From Deltaproteobacteria bacterium (GTDB lineage: Bacteria; Desulfobacterota; DSM-4660; Desulfatiglandales; HGW-15): a stretch of DNA of 64,000 nt. Below are positions 43,821-51,749 of this stretch, in pieces. The notes beneath the pieces are model-generated. The model ran no database searches. It was not told the origin of the DNA and saw only the letters and a list, made by a program, of their open reading frames with translations. The translations under genes were made by a program, and so were the position numbers. The stretch lies in the NCBI GenBank assembly GCA_019310485.1, contig JAFDEF010000003.1:50111-114110 (forward strand), written 5' to 3'. How positions within the stretch are numbered: position 1 is the stretch's first letter; every line of letters starts with the position of its first letter.

Positions 43821-44031
43821 AAGTGAAACTGTGATATGCCCTTTGGGGCGATTTCTCTCTGACCTCCAGAAGGCGTACGGCAAGAAGACAAAGTTCTTTG
43901 ATCATCTTAACCAGTCAAGGGTGGAATTCCTGAAGGCAATCCGCTCGCTTCTTGATCAGCGTATAGAGGATCTTGAGAGCAAGACACGCTCAAGGCAAAC
44001 CAAAAAGGCTACAAAGATCAAGGTTGAATAG
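43801..44031 (+). CDS. Small protein overlapping the arsA-like gene
   Basis: 76 residues, ATG 43801 preceded by GGAGGAGAGGATC inside the upstream gene's 3' end. The 20-bp overlap indicates translational coupling. Its sequence is basic, helical and without Cys-pairs or membrane span (CPLGRFLSDLQKAYGKKTKF, then FLKAIRSLLDQRIEDLESKT). I do not recognise the family. The coupling implies that it works with the ArsA-type ATPase, perhaps as a partner or small chaperone subunit. Confidence 0.7.
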   Translation: MNKKESESETVICPLGRFLSDLQKAYGKKTKFFDHLNQSRVEFLKAIRSLLDQRIEDLESKTRSRQTKKATKIKVE

Positions 44032-44351
44032 CGCAGGGCATTTTGTCAAAGCTGTTGAGTGCCGGTTGACCATCAAGGTGATAGACCAAAGGCGCTGAGG
44101 AGCGAGGACACTGCGGAGGGTGGTTCTAGGTCTGATGTTTGAGGCGAAAGCCCTTAATACCATAGCCAGATGCCTAATTGCTCTGTGCTCCCCGGTGCAT
44201 GAGGTTAGGAAAACGCATTAAGGAGGAGTGATCCTAGGTAGCAATGCAGCTCATGCCCTGATGGCAGATCAGGCACGTGGGAAAAGCGTTGACGGAGCAG
44301 GACACCATCTGCTAGAAGACCCTGAAACGTGAAAGAGGGGATAAGAGCTTC
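44032..44351. other. 320-nt gap upstream of hisS, no convincing gene
   Basis: No plausible coding frame is present on the plus strand, and the minus-strand open frame that starts here is antisense to hisS. It has segments with potential structure, for instance CCTGAT-GGCAG-ATCAGG (about 44260-44276). I tested by eye for tRNA, tmRNA, RNase P, SRP RNA and T-box hallmarks and saw none. It may be a leader, a repeat remnant, or unassigned RNA. Confidence 0.4.
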
Positions 44352-45611
44352 TTGGACTTTGCGACTATCAAGGGATTCAAAGACATTCTTCCCGAAGAGG
44401 TTGGAACGTGGCAGCGCTTGGAATCGGAAGCAAGGAGAATATTTCGATCTTTTGGATTCCGCGAGATCAAACCGCCCCTCCTCGAGAAGACCGAGCTGTT
44501 TACCCGCAGTATTGGGGAGGAAACAGACATTGTGTCCAAGGAGATGTATTCTTTCACGGACAGCAAAGGGAGAGGACTTACTTTGCGGCCTGAGGCTACC
44601 GCCTCTGTGGTAAGAGCTTATATCCAGCACCGCCTTTATCAAAAAAACCCTGTTCAGAAGCTTTTCACCATCGGGCCTATGTTCAGGCATGAAAGACCTC
44701 AGAAAGGGCGGTTCAGGCAGTTTCATCAAATAGATGCCGAAATTATCGGGGATTCCGGGCCGCTTTCTGATGCCGAGATTATTGTTATGGCCATGTCCCT
44801 GGTTGAGGCGTTTGGATTGAGCGGACTCTCGCTTCAAATCAACTCCCTGGGGTGCCCGAAGTGCAGGCCAGGCTTCAAAGAGAAACTAAAAAGTTACCTT
44901 TCGCAAAAGGCTATATTTCTTTGCGGGGACTGCCAAAGGCGAGCCCTTACAAACCCCTTAAGGGTTTTTGACTGCAAGGTGGAGGGTTGCAAGCAGGTGG
45001 TAGCGGAGGCACCTTCTATCCTGGATTTCATCTGTTCCGATTGTGAGAAACACTTTAAGGCTCTTCAAAAACACCTTGACAGTTCAGAGGTCTCTTTTGC
45101 CTTGAACCACATGCTTGTAAGGGGACTTGACTATTACACGAGAACAACTTTCGAGATACAGACCGAAGAACTTGGATCTCAAAACGCGGTTGTTGGTGGG
45201 GGCCGTTATGATGGGTTGTGCAAACAGCTCGGTGGTCCCGACCACCCGGCCATTGGATTCGCACTTGGCATGGAAAGACTGGTCGCCCTCATGGGCAAAG
45301 ATGGCACCTCGGAGAGCAGTGGGCCTGATCTTTTCCTGGCTGCGCTGGGGGAAAAGGCACAAGAGAGGGTATTTCAGTGGGCGAACGACCTGAGAAAGGC
45401 AGGGTTCTGCGTAGAAATCGAGTATGATCCCAGTAAGAGTCTCAAAGCCCAGATGAAAAGGGCTGATCGGCTCGGGGCCAGATTGGTTCTCATGGTCGGA
45501 GAAAACGAACTTTCCTCGGGAAAAGGGATCCTGAGAGACATGGTTGCAAAGACACAGAAAGAAGTGGGTTTGGAGAATTTGCCCGCCAATATCAAGGAAC
45601 TTATGGGATAG
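44352..45611 (+). CDS. hisS: Histidyl-tRNA synthetase
   Basis: 419 residues from TTG 44352 (FATIKGFKDILPEEVGTWQR). Class II motifs: motif 2 with FTIGPMFRHERPQKGRFRQF, HisA-type RGLDYYTRTTFE, and motif 3 AIGFALGMERLVALM. A C-terminal anticodon-binding domain follows (ERVFQWANDLRKAGFCVEIE, GKGILRDMVAKTQKEVGLEN). No ATG is available nearby, and GAGGGGATAAG upstream serves as ribosome site. The stop is one base before the aspS start. Confidence 0.95.
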   Translation: MDFATIKGFKDILPEEVGTWQRLESEARRIFRSFGFREIKPPLLEKTELFTRSIGEETDIVSKEMYSFTDSKGRGLTLRPEATASVVRAYIQHRLYQKNPVQKLFTIGPMFRHERPQKGRFRQFHQIDAEIIGDSGPLSDAEIIVMAMSLVEAFGLSGLSLQINSLGCPKCRPGFKEKLKSYLSQKAIFLCGDCQRRALTNPLRVFDCKVEGCKQVVAEAPSILDFICSDCEKHFKALQKHLDSSEVSFALNHMLVRGLDYYTRTTFEIQTEELGSQNAVVGGGRYDGLCKQLGGPDHPAIGFALGMERLVALMGKDGTSESSGPDLFLAALGEKAQERVFQWANDLRKAGFCVEIEYDPSKSLKAQMKRADRLGARLVLMVGENELSSGKGILRDMVAKTQKEVGLENLPANIKELMG

Positions 45612-45612
45612 C

Positions 45613-47424
45613 ATGAAAACAGCGGAGCCACTTCAACCTGACCCACTGGGTGAGTGGGAGCGCACGCACGGGTGCGGAAGCCTCAGGGCTGAAAATATCG
45701 GCACGGAAGCCGTGCTTATGGGATGGGTCAACAGCCGGAGAGACCTGGGCAACTTGATTTTCGTGGACCTCAGGGACCGCGAAGGCATCACTCAAATTGT
45801 ATTTGACCCGAAGCTGAGTGAAAGCAGCATTGAAAAAGCACGTAGTTTGCGAAATGAATGGGTTGTGGCAGTAAAGGGCAAAGTGGCCCCCAGACTTGAA
45901 GGACAGGAAAATCCCAATCTTCCTACCGGCGCCATCGAGCTCAGGGTTACTGAGTTAAGGATTCTAAACAGAGCAGATACTCCTCCTTTCCAGGTCGATG
46001 GCTCGGTGGATGCTTCTGAGACCCTGCGGCTCAAGTATCGTTACCTGGAGCTGAGGCGCAAAAGGGTCTTCGAAAATTTTCGCCTCAGGCACAGACTTGC
46101 TTCATGCATACGGAGATACCTGGACAAAAAAGGCTTTATTGATGTAGAAACCCCCTTTCTCACGAAAAGCACACCTGAAGGAGCCAGGGACTACCTTGTG
46201 CCAAGCAGGGTAAACAAGGGGCTCTTTTATGCTCTTCCACAATCGCCCCAGCTATTCAAGCAGCTGCTTATGATATCAGGCTTCGACCGGTATTATCAGA
46301 TCGTTAAGTGCTTTCGGGATGAAGACCTGAGGGCCGACCGCCAGCCCGAGTTCACCCAGGTGGACATTGAGATGGCCTTCACAAATGAAGATGGGGTAAT
46401 AAGGACGGTTGAGGGAATAATGGCAGAGCTTTTTCACGAGGTAATGGGCCGAGATATTACACTCCCTCTTCCCCGTCTTGAATACAAAGATGCGCTGGAG
46501 CGCTTTGGTACAGACAAGCCCGATACCCGCTTCTCAATGGAAATTGTGGACATTACAGATATTGTACGTGATTCTGATTTCAAGGTGTTTAGGCAGGCAG
46601 CCCAGGGTGGCGGAGCAATAAAAGCCATTAAAGTGAAAAAAAGAGCCTCAGAGTTTTCAAGGAAAAGCCTCGATGAGCTATCAGGAGTGGTCATTAGCGA
46701 AGGGGCCAAAGGACTGGTATTCGCCAAAGTGAAGGATAGTGGATGGCAGTCCTCTATTGACAAGTTCCTTGATGCACAACAAAAAGAATCCATTAACAAG
46801 AGGCTCAATGCGGGCTCAGGGGATCTTCTGCTTATGGTAGCTGATCAAGCTTTCGTAGTCAGCAAGGCACTGGGTGCTCTCCGGCTTGAAATCGCGCGCA
46901 GGCTCAATCTTCTGAAACCAGATGATTATGCGCTCGTGTGGGTGACAAAATTTCCTCTCCTGGAGTACAACGAAGAAGAAGGCCGGATGGAAGCTGTGCA
47001 CCACCCCTTTACGGCCCCGCTGGATGAAGACCTTCCGATCCTCACGACTCATCCAGAAAGGGTTCGCGCAAAATCCTACGACCTTGTTCTAAACGGTGCA
47101 GAGATTGCGGGCGGCAGCGTGAGGATTCACAATCTGTCCATGCAAGAACGGATGTTTCAGCTTCTGGGAATCTCCCCTGAAGAAGCCCAGCAAAAATTCG
47201 GATTTTTCCTCGAAGCCCTGAGATACGGGGCACCGCCCCACGCAGGGATTGCTATTGGATTCGACCGCCTGGTGGCAATTCTTGCTGGCGTTGAATCTAT
47301 AAGAGAGGTCATAGCCTTTCCAAAGACTGCAAGCGCTACATGCCCACTTACCGACGCCCCATCCCGAGTGAGCCAGAGGCAGCTCGAGGAGCTGGGGCTT
47401 TGCCTGGCTCCCCAAAAGACATAG
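45613..47424 (+). CDS. aspS: Aspartyl-tRNA synthetase (bacterial type)
   Basis: 603 residues from ATG 45613; an earlier in-frame ATG at 45544 inside hisS would add unsupported sequence. OB-fold anticodon domain (VLMGWVNSRRDLGNLIFVDL RDREGI region), class II catalytic core (KYRYLELRRKRVFENFRLRH, LPQSPQLFKQLLMISGFDRY, FRDEDLRADRQPEFTQVDIE), the bacterial GAD insertion domain (about residues 310-420) and motif 3 (HAGIAIGFDRLVAILAG). A full-length protein. Two synthetases in tandem form a translation operon with hisS. Confidence 0.95.
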   Translation: MKTAEPLQPDPLGEWERTHGCGSLRAENIGTEAVLMGWVNSRRDLGNLIFVDLRDREGITQIVFDPKLSESSIEKARSLRNEWVVAVKGKVAPRLEGQENPNLPTGAIELRVTELRILNRADTPPFQVDGSVDASETLRLKYRYLELRRKRVFENFRLRHRLASCIRRYLDKKGFIDVETPFLTKSTPEGARDYLVPSRVNKGLFYALPQSPQLFKQLLMISGFDRYYQIVKCFRDEDLRADRQPEFTQVDIEMAFTNEDGVIRTVEGIMAELFHEVMGRDITLPLPRLEYKDALERFGTDKPDTRFSMEIVDITDIVRDSDFKVFRQAAQGGGAIKAIKVKKRASEFSRKSLDELSGVVISEGAKGLVFAKVKDSGWQSSIDKFLDAQQKESINKRLNAGSGDLLLMVADQAFVVSKALGALRLEIARRLNLLKPDDYALVWVTKFPLLEYNEEEGRMEAVHHPFTAPLDEDLPILTTHPERVRAKSYDLVLNGAEIAGGSVRIHNLSMQERMFQLLGISPEEAQQKFGFFLEALRYGAPPHAGIAIGFDRLVAILAGVESIREVIAFPKTASATCPLTDAPSRVSQRQLEELGLCLAPQKT

Positions 47425-47451
47425 TTGAATTGCTGCCGTGAGCGCCTGGAA

Positions 47452-47509
47452 AGCCTGCTTGGGGTGCAGGCTGCGGGAAATTTCCAACTGCTGCGAGCAG
47501 AATTTTTTT
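47452..47509 (+). terminator. Candidate terminator region after aspS
   Basis: Two hairpins follow the aspS stop. AGCCTGC/GCAGGCT (47452-47472) is a perfect 7-bp stem with a 7-nt loop. CTGCT-GCG-AGCAG (47488-47500) is a 5-bp stem directly followed by AATTTTTTT. The second has the shape of a weak intrinsic terminator and would end the hisS-aspS transcript. Confidence 0.5.
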
Positions 47510-47580
47510 CTTGACATTTTTTCTCTGTTCAGGCAAAAAGGCCACTTTAATTTATTTTCTGAAGAAAGGATGTGATAACC

Positions 47581-47862
47581 ATGGTTTGTCAAACTGTAAG
47601 GCAGGGTTTTGAGTGTTTTTTCATGAATAAGAAAGGGTGCCAGTTTAACGGAGGGTCGTGCCACCCGATCGTTGAACAGTGTAACGGCTGTCAGAGAGCC
47701 ATGGAGTTTCCAACCGGCACCTATTGCTTGAGCTTCCCCGATCCTGCAATCAAGTGGCAAGCAGGCAACTGTAACCTGGCCACCCATCTAAAGAAGGCAG
47801 GGAACGGCACTTCAAGAGGCAAGCTAAATCCCCTGAAAGCCTCAAAGCGAAGAGCACACTAA
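47581..47862 (+). CDS. PxxKW family cysteine-rich small protein
   Basis: 93 residues from ATG 47581, preceded by GAAGAAAGGATG. Cys at positions 3, 12, 20, 27, 34, 37, 49 and 64, with GGSCHPIVEQCNGC. The tail pattern FPDPAIKWQAGNC contains the PxxKW signature. This small family is typical of anaerobic deltaproteobacteria; the eight cysteines could bind metal or iron-sulfur clusters. Function unknown. It is monocistronic, downstream of aspS and convergent with tlyA. Confidence 0.82.
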   Translation: MVCQTVRQGFECFFMNKKGCQFNGGSCHPIVEQCNGCQRAMEFPTGTYCLSFPDPAIKWQAGNCNLATHLKKAGNGTSRGKLNPLKASKRRAH

Positions 47863-47888
47863 AATCCAATATTGGTCGGTGTTTCTTT

Positions 47889-47927
47889 TTCCAAGAGGAT
47901 AGTGCCCTTGGATCAAATCTCTTGGAA
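47889..47927. repeat. Inverted repeat at the convergent PxxKW/tlyA junction
   Basis: TTCCAAGAG (47889-47897) and CTCTTGGAA (47919-47927) are exact complements around a 21-nt loop. It lies in the 82-bp gap between convergent genes. No T-tract follows either side, so it may be a weak terminator or an operator-like site. Confidence 0.35.
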
Positions 47928-47944
47928 GGTACTTCTAAGTGTAG

Positions 47945-48682
47945 CTACCTTCTGAGGTAAACAAAGAACTCCTTGTTTCCCTTAGGGCCCAGTATAGGGG
48001 ATTCCATGCTGCCCTCAACTTGCCAGCCAAGGGTTTCAAAAAAAACCCCCAGGTCTTCAACCACCTGTTTATGAAGGGAGGGGTTTCGAACAACCCCTCC
48101 TTTTCCAACCTGGTTCTTGCCAACTTCGAACTGGGGTTTGATCAGTGCGATTATAAACGCTTTTTCCGAGAGGAGCTCGGATACGGGCGGTGTGACTAGT
48201 TTCAAAGAGATAAAAGAAACATCAATGGCAGCTCCATCAATATGCTCATCAATATCACCTGGCTTCAGGTAGCGAATATTCGTCCTCTCCATGAGCCTCA
48301 CCCTTGGGTCCTGGCGAAGCTTCCAGTGTAGCTGCCCGTGTCCCACGTCAACAGCAATAACTTTCCTTGCGCCGTGCTGCAAAAGACAGTCCGTAAACCC
48401 CCCGGTGGATGACCCCACATCCATCAAAACCATGCCTTCTACCTTAATGGAGAACCTCTCGATAGCAGCTTGTAGCTTTATTCCACCGCGGCTGACATAG
48501 GGAGGGGAGCTCTCTTTTAACCTGATAGAGGAGGAAAGAGGAACACTGTGTCCTGGCTTTTCAACCCTTACACCGTCTACCTCCACAAGCCCTGCCATTA
48601 TCAATGCCCTGGCCTTTTCCCTGCTTTCAGCCAGGCCTCTTTCAAAAACCAGCGAATCCAATCGTGCCTTTTTTCCTGAAAT
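47945..48682 (-). CDS. tlyA: TlyA-like S4/FtsJ-domain 2'-O-rRNA methyltransferase (putative hemolysin A)
   Basis: About 245 residues. An N-terminal S4 RNA-binding domain (RLDSLVFERGLAESREKARA) is followed by an FtsJ-type SAM methyltransferase domain (VLMDVGSSTGGFTDCLLQHG, DVSFISLKLVTPPVSELL). Family members 2'-O-methylate 16S/23S rRNA. The first canonical start, TTG 48661, is the Leu of the conserved RLD and would remove family-conserved residues just before it. An ATT at 48680-48682 in frame, downstream of AGGGGATAAGGAAG, would give (M)SGKKARLDSLVFERG. So the true start is uncertain. It ends the xseA-M23-xseB-ispA-dxs operon. Confidence 0.85.
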   Translation of the reverse strand: MSGKKARLDSLVFERGLAESREKARALIMAGLVEVDGVRVEKPGHSVPLSSSIRLKESSPPYVSRGGIKLQAAIERFSIKVEGMVLMDVGSSTGGFTDCLLQHGARKVIAVDVGHGQLHWKLRQDPRVRLMERTNIRYLKPGDIDEHIDGAAIDVSFISLKLVTPPVSELLSEKAFIIALIKPQFEVGKNQVGKGGVVRNPSLHKQVVEDLGVFFETLGWQVEGSMESPILGPKGNKEFFVYLRR

Positions 48683-48727
48683 CTTCCTTATCCCCTCAAA
48701 TAGATTTCATCCTATGTAGTGAAGACC

Positions 48728-50617
48728 CTACCTGAAAAACTCCCTTACAGCCTTTGCTATGCCTGAGGCATCCAGACCGTATTTTTTCCTCAAAATTGTT
48801 ACCGGACCATGCTCCACAAACTTATCAGGAAGCCCTACTCTCTTAATATGCACATCCAGGGCGTCCATGTCACTAAAGAGTTCAAGTATGGCACTACTCA
48901 GGCCACCTTGCCGAACGTTCTCCTCCACGACCAGGACTCTTCCTGAAGGCCTGGCAAAAGACACAAGCTCCCTGTCTAGCGGCTTCACAAAGCGACAGTT
49001 CACCACCCCCACCGAGAGCTCTTCCTTTTCGAGAAGCATAGCCGCCTTCACGGAAGGAGAAACCATGCTTCCAAGTGCAATAATAACGATGTCTTTTCCT
49101 TCTCTGATAATTTCAGCCTTTCCAACGGGAATAAGCCTATATTCAGGTTCAACAGTAGCACCCTCACCTCGCCCTCTTGGATAGCGTATAGCGACGGGAC
49201 CCTGGTGCATGAGCGCAGTGTAGAGCATATGGCGTAATTCATTTTCGTCCTTTGGTGCCATCAGGGTCATGTTTGGGAGACTTCGCAAGAAGGTAATGTC
49301 TAGGCATCCGTGGTGGGTGGGACCATCTTCCCCCACGAGTCCGCTTCTATCAAGGCAGAAAATCACATGCAAATTCGGCAGGCACACATCGTGTATGATT
49401 TGGTCAAAGGCCCTCTGTAGAAAAGTTGAGTATATAGCCACCACTGGCTTAAAGCCCTCGGTGGCAAGTCCTGCAGCAAAAGTCACAGCATGCTGCTCTG
49501 CAATTCCCACATCAAGAAAACGCTCAGGATAACTGTCGGCAAATTTCTTGAGCCCTGTTCCCTCGGGCATTGCAGCGGTTATTGCAAACAACTTTTCTTC
49601 TTTGCGACCGAGATCGGACATGGTATCTCCAAACACTTCCGTGTAAGTGGGCACCCTGGGCGAACTTGATTTCAAAGAGCCGGTCGATACTTCAAAGCAG
49701 CTTACACCATGGTAGTGGGCAGGATCTTCTTCGGCAGGTGGATAGCCCTTACCTTTCACGGTAAGCACGTGGACCAAAATAGGGCCTTGCAGAAGCTGGA
49801 TATTTTGAAATGTTTCTATGAGGCGGTCAATCCTGTGACCACCTATTGGACCAAAGTATTTGAACTTAAAGGCCTCAAAAAGCATCCCCGGCGTAAAAAA
49901 AGTCATGAAAGAATCCATGCCTTTTCTTACAAAGCTCAGGATATTGTCGCCTACCTCGGGAATCGACCGCAGGAAATTGACAAGCTCCCTCCTGAAATAT
50001 ACGAAGCGCCGTCCTGTCATCCTCCGGCTCAGGAAGGATGAAAAAGCCCCCACATTTGGGGATATAGACATGGCATTGTCGTTGAGAACCACGATCAGGT
50101 CTTTCTCTGTCTCGCCTGCCTGGTTCAGGCCCTCAAAAGCCATGCCGGCAGTTGTCGAACCGTCACCTATGACACATACTACCCTGCCGTTTTCTTTCTT
50201 TAAGGCTTTGGCTGTGCTGATCCCCAGGCCAGCCGAGATGGAGGTGCTGCTGTGCCCTGTATCAAAAGCATCGTAAGGGCTTTCATCACGCCTTGGAAAG
50301 CCACTGATACCACCGTAGGTACGCAAAGTAGAAAACCGATCGCGCCTCCCTGTAAGTAACTTATGAGCATAGGCTTGGTGTCCTACATCCCATATTATCT
50401 TGTCCCTCGGAGCCTTGAACACATAGTGAAGGGCGATCGTCAGCTCAACAACTCCCAGGTTAGGAGCCAGATGACCACCTGTCTTGCTCACAGTTTGGAT
50501 TATTTTCTTCCTGATTTCAGAAGCCAGCTGAGGAAGCTCTTCGCCGGGCAACCTCTTCAGATCATGCGGGCTGTCAATTGTGCTGAGAATTGGATACTGG
50601 TCTTTGTCTTCCGTCAT
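48728..50617 (-). CDS. dxs: 1-deoxy-D-xylulose-5-phosphate synthase
   Basis: 629 residues, normal length. TPP-dependent transketolase-like enzyme that condenses pyruvate and glyceraldehyde-3-phosphate, the first step of the MEP isoprenoid pathway. Its N-terminal TPP domain has HLAPNLGVVELTIALHYVF and GDGSTTAGMAFEGLNQAGE, the pyrimidine domain has GIAEQHAVTFAAGLATEGFK and DRSGLVGEDGPTHHGCLDI, and a C-terminal transketolase domain follows. ATG 50617 overlaps the ispA stop by four bases (ATGA), so the two isoprenoid genes are coupled. Confidence 0.96.
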   Translation of the reverse strand: MTEDKDQYPILSTIDSPHDLKRLPGEELPQLASEIRKKIIQTVSKTGGHLAPNLGVVELTIALHYVFKAPRDKIIWDVGHQAYAHKLLTGRRDRFSTLRTYGGISGFPRRDESPYDAFDTGHSSTSISAGLGISTAKALKKENGRVVCVIGDGSTTAGMAFEGLNQAGETEKDLIVVLNDNAMSISPNVGAFSSFLSRRMTGRRFVYFRRELVNFLRSIPEVGDNILSFVRKGMDSFMTFFTPGMLFEAFKFKYFGPIGGHRIDRLIETFQNIQLLQGPILVHVLTVKGKGYPPAEEDPAHYHGVSCFEVSTGSLKSSSPRVPTYTEVFGDTMSDLGRKEEKLFAITAAMPEGTGLKKFADSYPERFLDVGIAEQHAVTFAAGLATEGFKPVVAIYSTFLQRAFDQIIHDVCLPNLHVIFCLDRSGLVGEDGPTHHGCLDITFLRSLPNMTLMAPKDENELRHMLYTALMHQGPVAIRYPRGRGEGATVEPEYRLIPVGKAEIIREGKDIVIIALGSMVSPSVKAAMLLEKEELSVGVVNCRFVKPLDRELVSFARPSGRVLVVEENVRQGGLSSAILELFSDMDALDVHIKRVGLPDKFVEHGPVTILRKKYGLDASGIAKAVREFFR

Positions 50618-51504
50618 TTCTTTCTTTCAATAATATAAACTGCGATTTTTCTTAAAGGATCTGCCCTGTAGTCAAAACGATCCAAGTCCTTGATCGCCCT
50701 CTCTACCAGGTCTTTTTGAATCTCCTTTGATTTTGCGATTCCGTGCACTCCAGGATAAGTGATCTTCTTTTTCTGCTCATCCCCTCCCACTCCCTTTCCC
50801 ATAGTCTTGGTATCACCTTCGATATCAAGGACATCATCGGCGATCTGAAAGGCCAGGCCTATGGATTCCCCATACGATGTAATAGCCTTTACCTGCTCTT
50901 CATTACCGCCTCCCAGGATTGCCCCTGATGCTGCGGATGCCCGAATCAGGGCTCCGGTCTTGTGAGTATGAATAAACTCTACAAGCGCGGGTTCAAGGTC
51001 CTTTCCTTCCAGCTTGATATCGGCGGTCTGCCCTCCTACCATGCCCTTGTAACCAGCAGCCTCTGCAATCAGGCAAATGACCCTGAGCAGGGTGGAAGGC
51101 TCAAACCTATTAGCCGCTTCCGGAGAACTCATGATGCGAAATGCTTCGGTCAAAAGTCCATCTCCCGCGAGAACGGCTACTGCTTCACCAAAAACCTTAT
51201 GGCTTGTAGGCTTTCCTCTTCTTAGATCATCGTCATCCATGACCGGCAGATCATCGTGTATAAGCGAGTAGGTATGAATCAGTTCAAGACCACAGGCTAC
51301 AGGAAGCACATCTGGTCCTTTCCCACCAACCGCTTCAGCCGCAGCTATGCAGAGGATAGGCCTGAGCCTTTTTCCTCCAGCAAACAGGCTGTACCTCATG
51401 GCTTCAATAAGAGCCTCGGCAGGCCCCTGCGGTTCTGGATAGATCTCTCTGAGGGCTTGATCCACCATCATTTGTTTTTCACTAAGATAGGCCTTCAGAT
51501 CCAT
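50614..51504 (-). CDS. ispA: Polyprenyl (farnesyl/geranyl) diphosphate synthase
   Basis: 296 residues. The two aspartate-rich motifs are DDLPVMDDDDLRRG (first, with the DDxxxxD spacing) and QIADDVLDIEGD (second). Elongates isopentenyl diphosphate to geranyl or farnesyl diphosphate. Start ATG 51504 lies two bases after the xseB stop; the end overlaps dxs. The order xseB-ispA-dxs is common in proteobacteria, which supports the assignment. Confidence 0.95.
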   Translation of the reverse strand: MDLKAYLSEKQMMVDQALREIYPEPQGPAEALIEAMRYSLFAGGKRLRPILCIAAAEAVGGKGPDVLPVACGLELIHTYSLIHDDLPVMDDDDLRRGKPTSHKVFGEAVAVLAGDGLLTEAFRIMSSPEAANRFEPSTLLRVICLIAEAAGYKGMVGGQTADIKLEGKDLEPALVEFIHTHKTGALIRASAASGAILGGGNEEQVKAITSYGESIGLAFQIADDVLDIEGDTKTMGKGVGGDEQKKKITYPGVHGIAKSKEIQKDLVERAIKDLDRFDYRADPLRKIAVYIIERKK

Positions 51505-51506
51505 CT

Positions 51507-51749
51507 TTAGGGTTCCTGTTTCTCCTCGGCCTCAAACGGCTGCTGCACAAACTTGCCTCCGCTTTCCTTGACAAGCATTGTCACCTTTTGCTCAGCTTCC
51601 TCCAACTTTTCCGAGCAAAAACGGATGAGCTTCATCCCTTCTTCAAACATTTTCAGCGAGTCCTCCAGAGAAAGGTCTCCGCTCTCCAGTTTTTCAACAA
51701 TTTCTTCCAGCCTTCCCATTGCCTCTTCAAACTTTTTCTCAGCCATCAT
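51507..51749 (-). CDS. xseB: Exodeoxyribonuclease VII small subunit
   Basis: 80 residues of the XseB family: KFEEAMGRLEEIVEKLESGD, LSLEDSLKMFEEGMKLIRFC and LEEAEQKVTMLVKESGG are typical. Several XseB copies bind each XseA to degrade single-stranded DNA. Its start overlaps the M23 gene's stop by four bases and its end is two bases from ispA. Confidence 0.93.
   Translation of the reverse strand: MMAEKKFEEAMGRLEEIVEKLESGDLSLEDSLKMFEEGMKLIRFCSEKLEEAEQKVTMLVKESGGKFVQQPFEAEEKQEP

Noticed and set aside
42612..44031. Arsenic resistance operon
   Set aside because: The ATPase belongs to the ArsA superfamily but no arsB, arsC, arsD or arsR is present and it has the HSP20-like tail of another branch.
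44205..44837. 210-codon minus-strand open frame
   Set aside because: Antisense to hisS with no ribosome site; a shadow of the synthetase.
47511..47540. TTGACA as a promoter of the PxxKW gene
   Set aside because: No -10 box at 16-18 bp (CAAAAA); the spacing to the nearest TTTAAT is too long.
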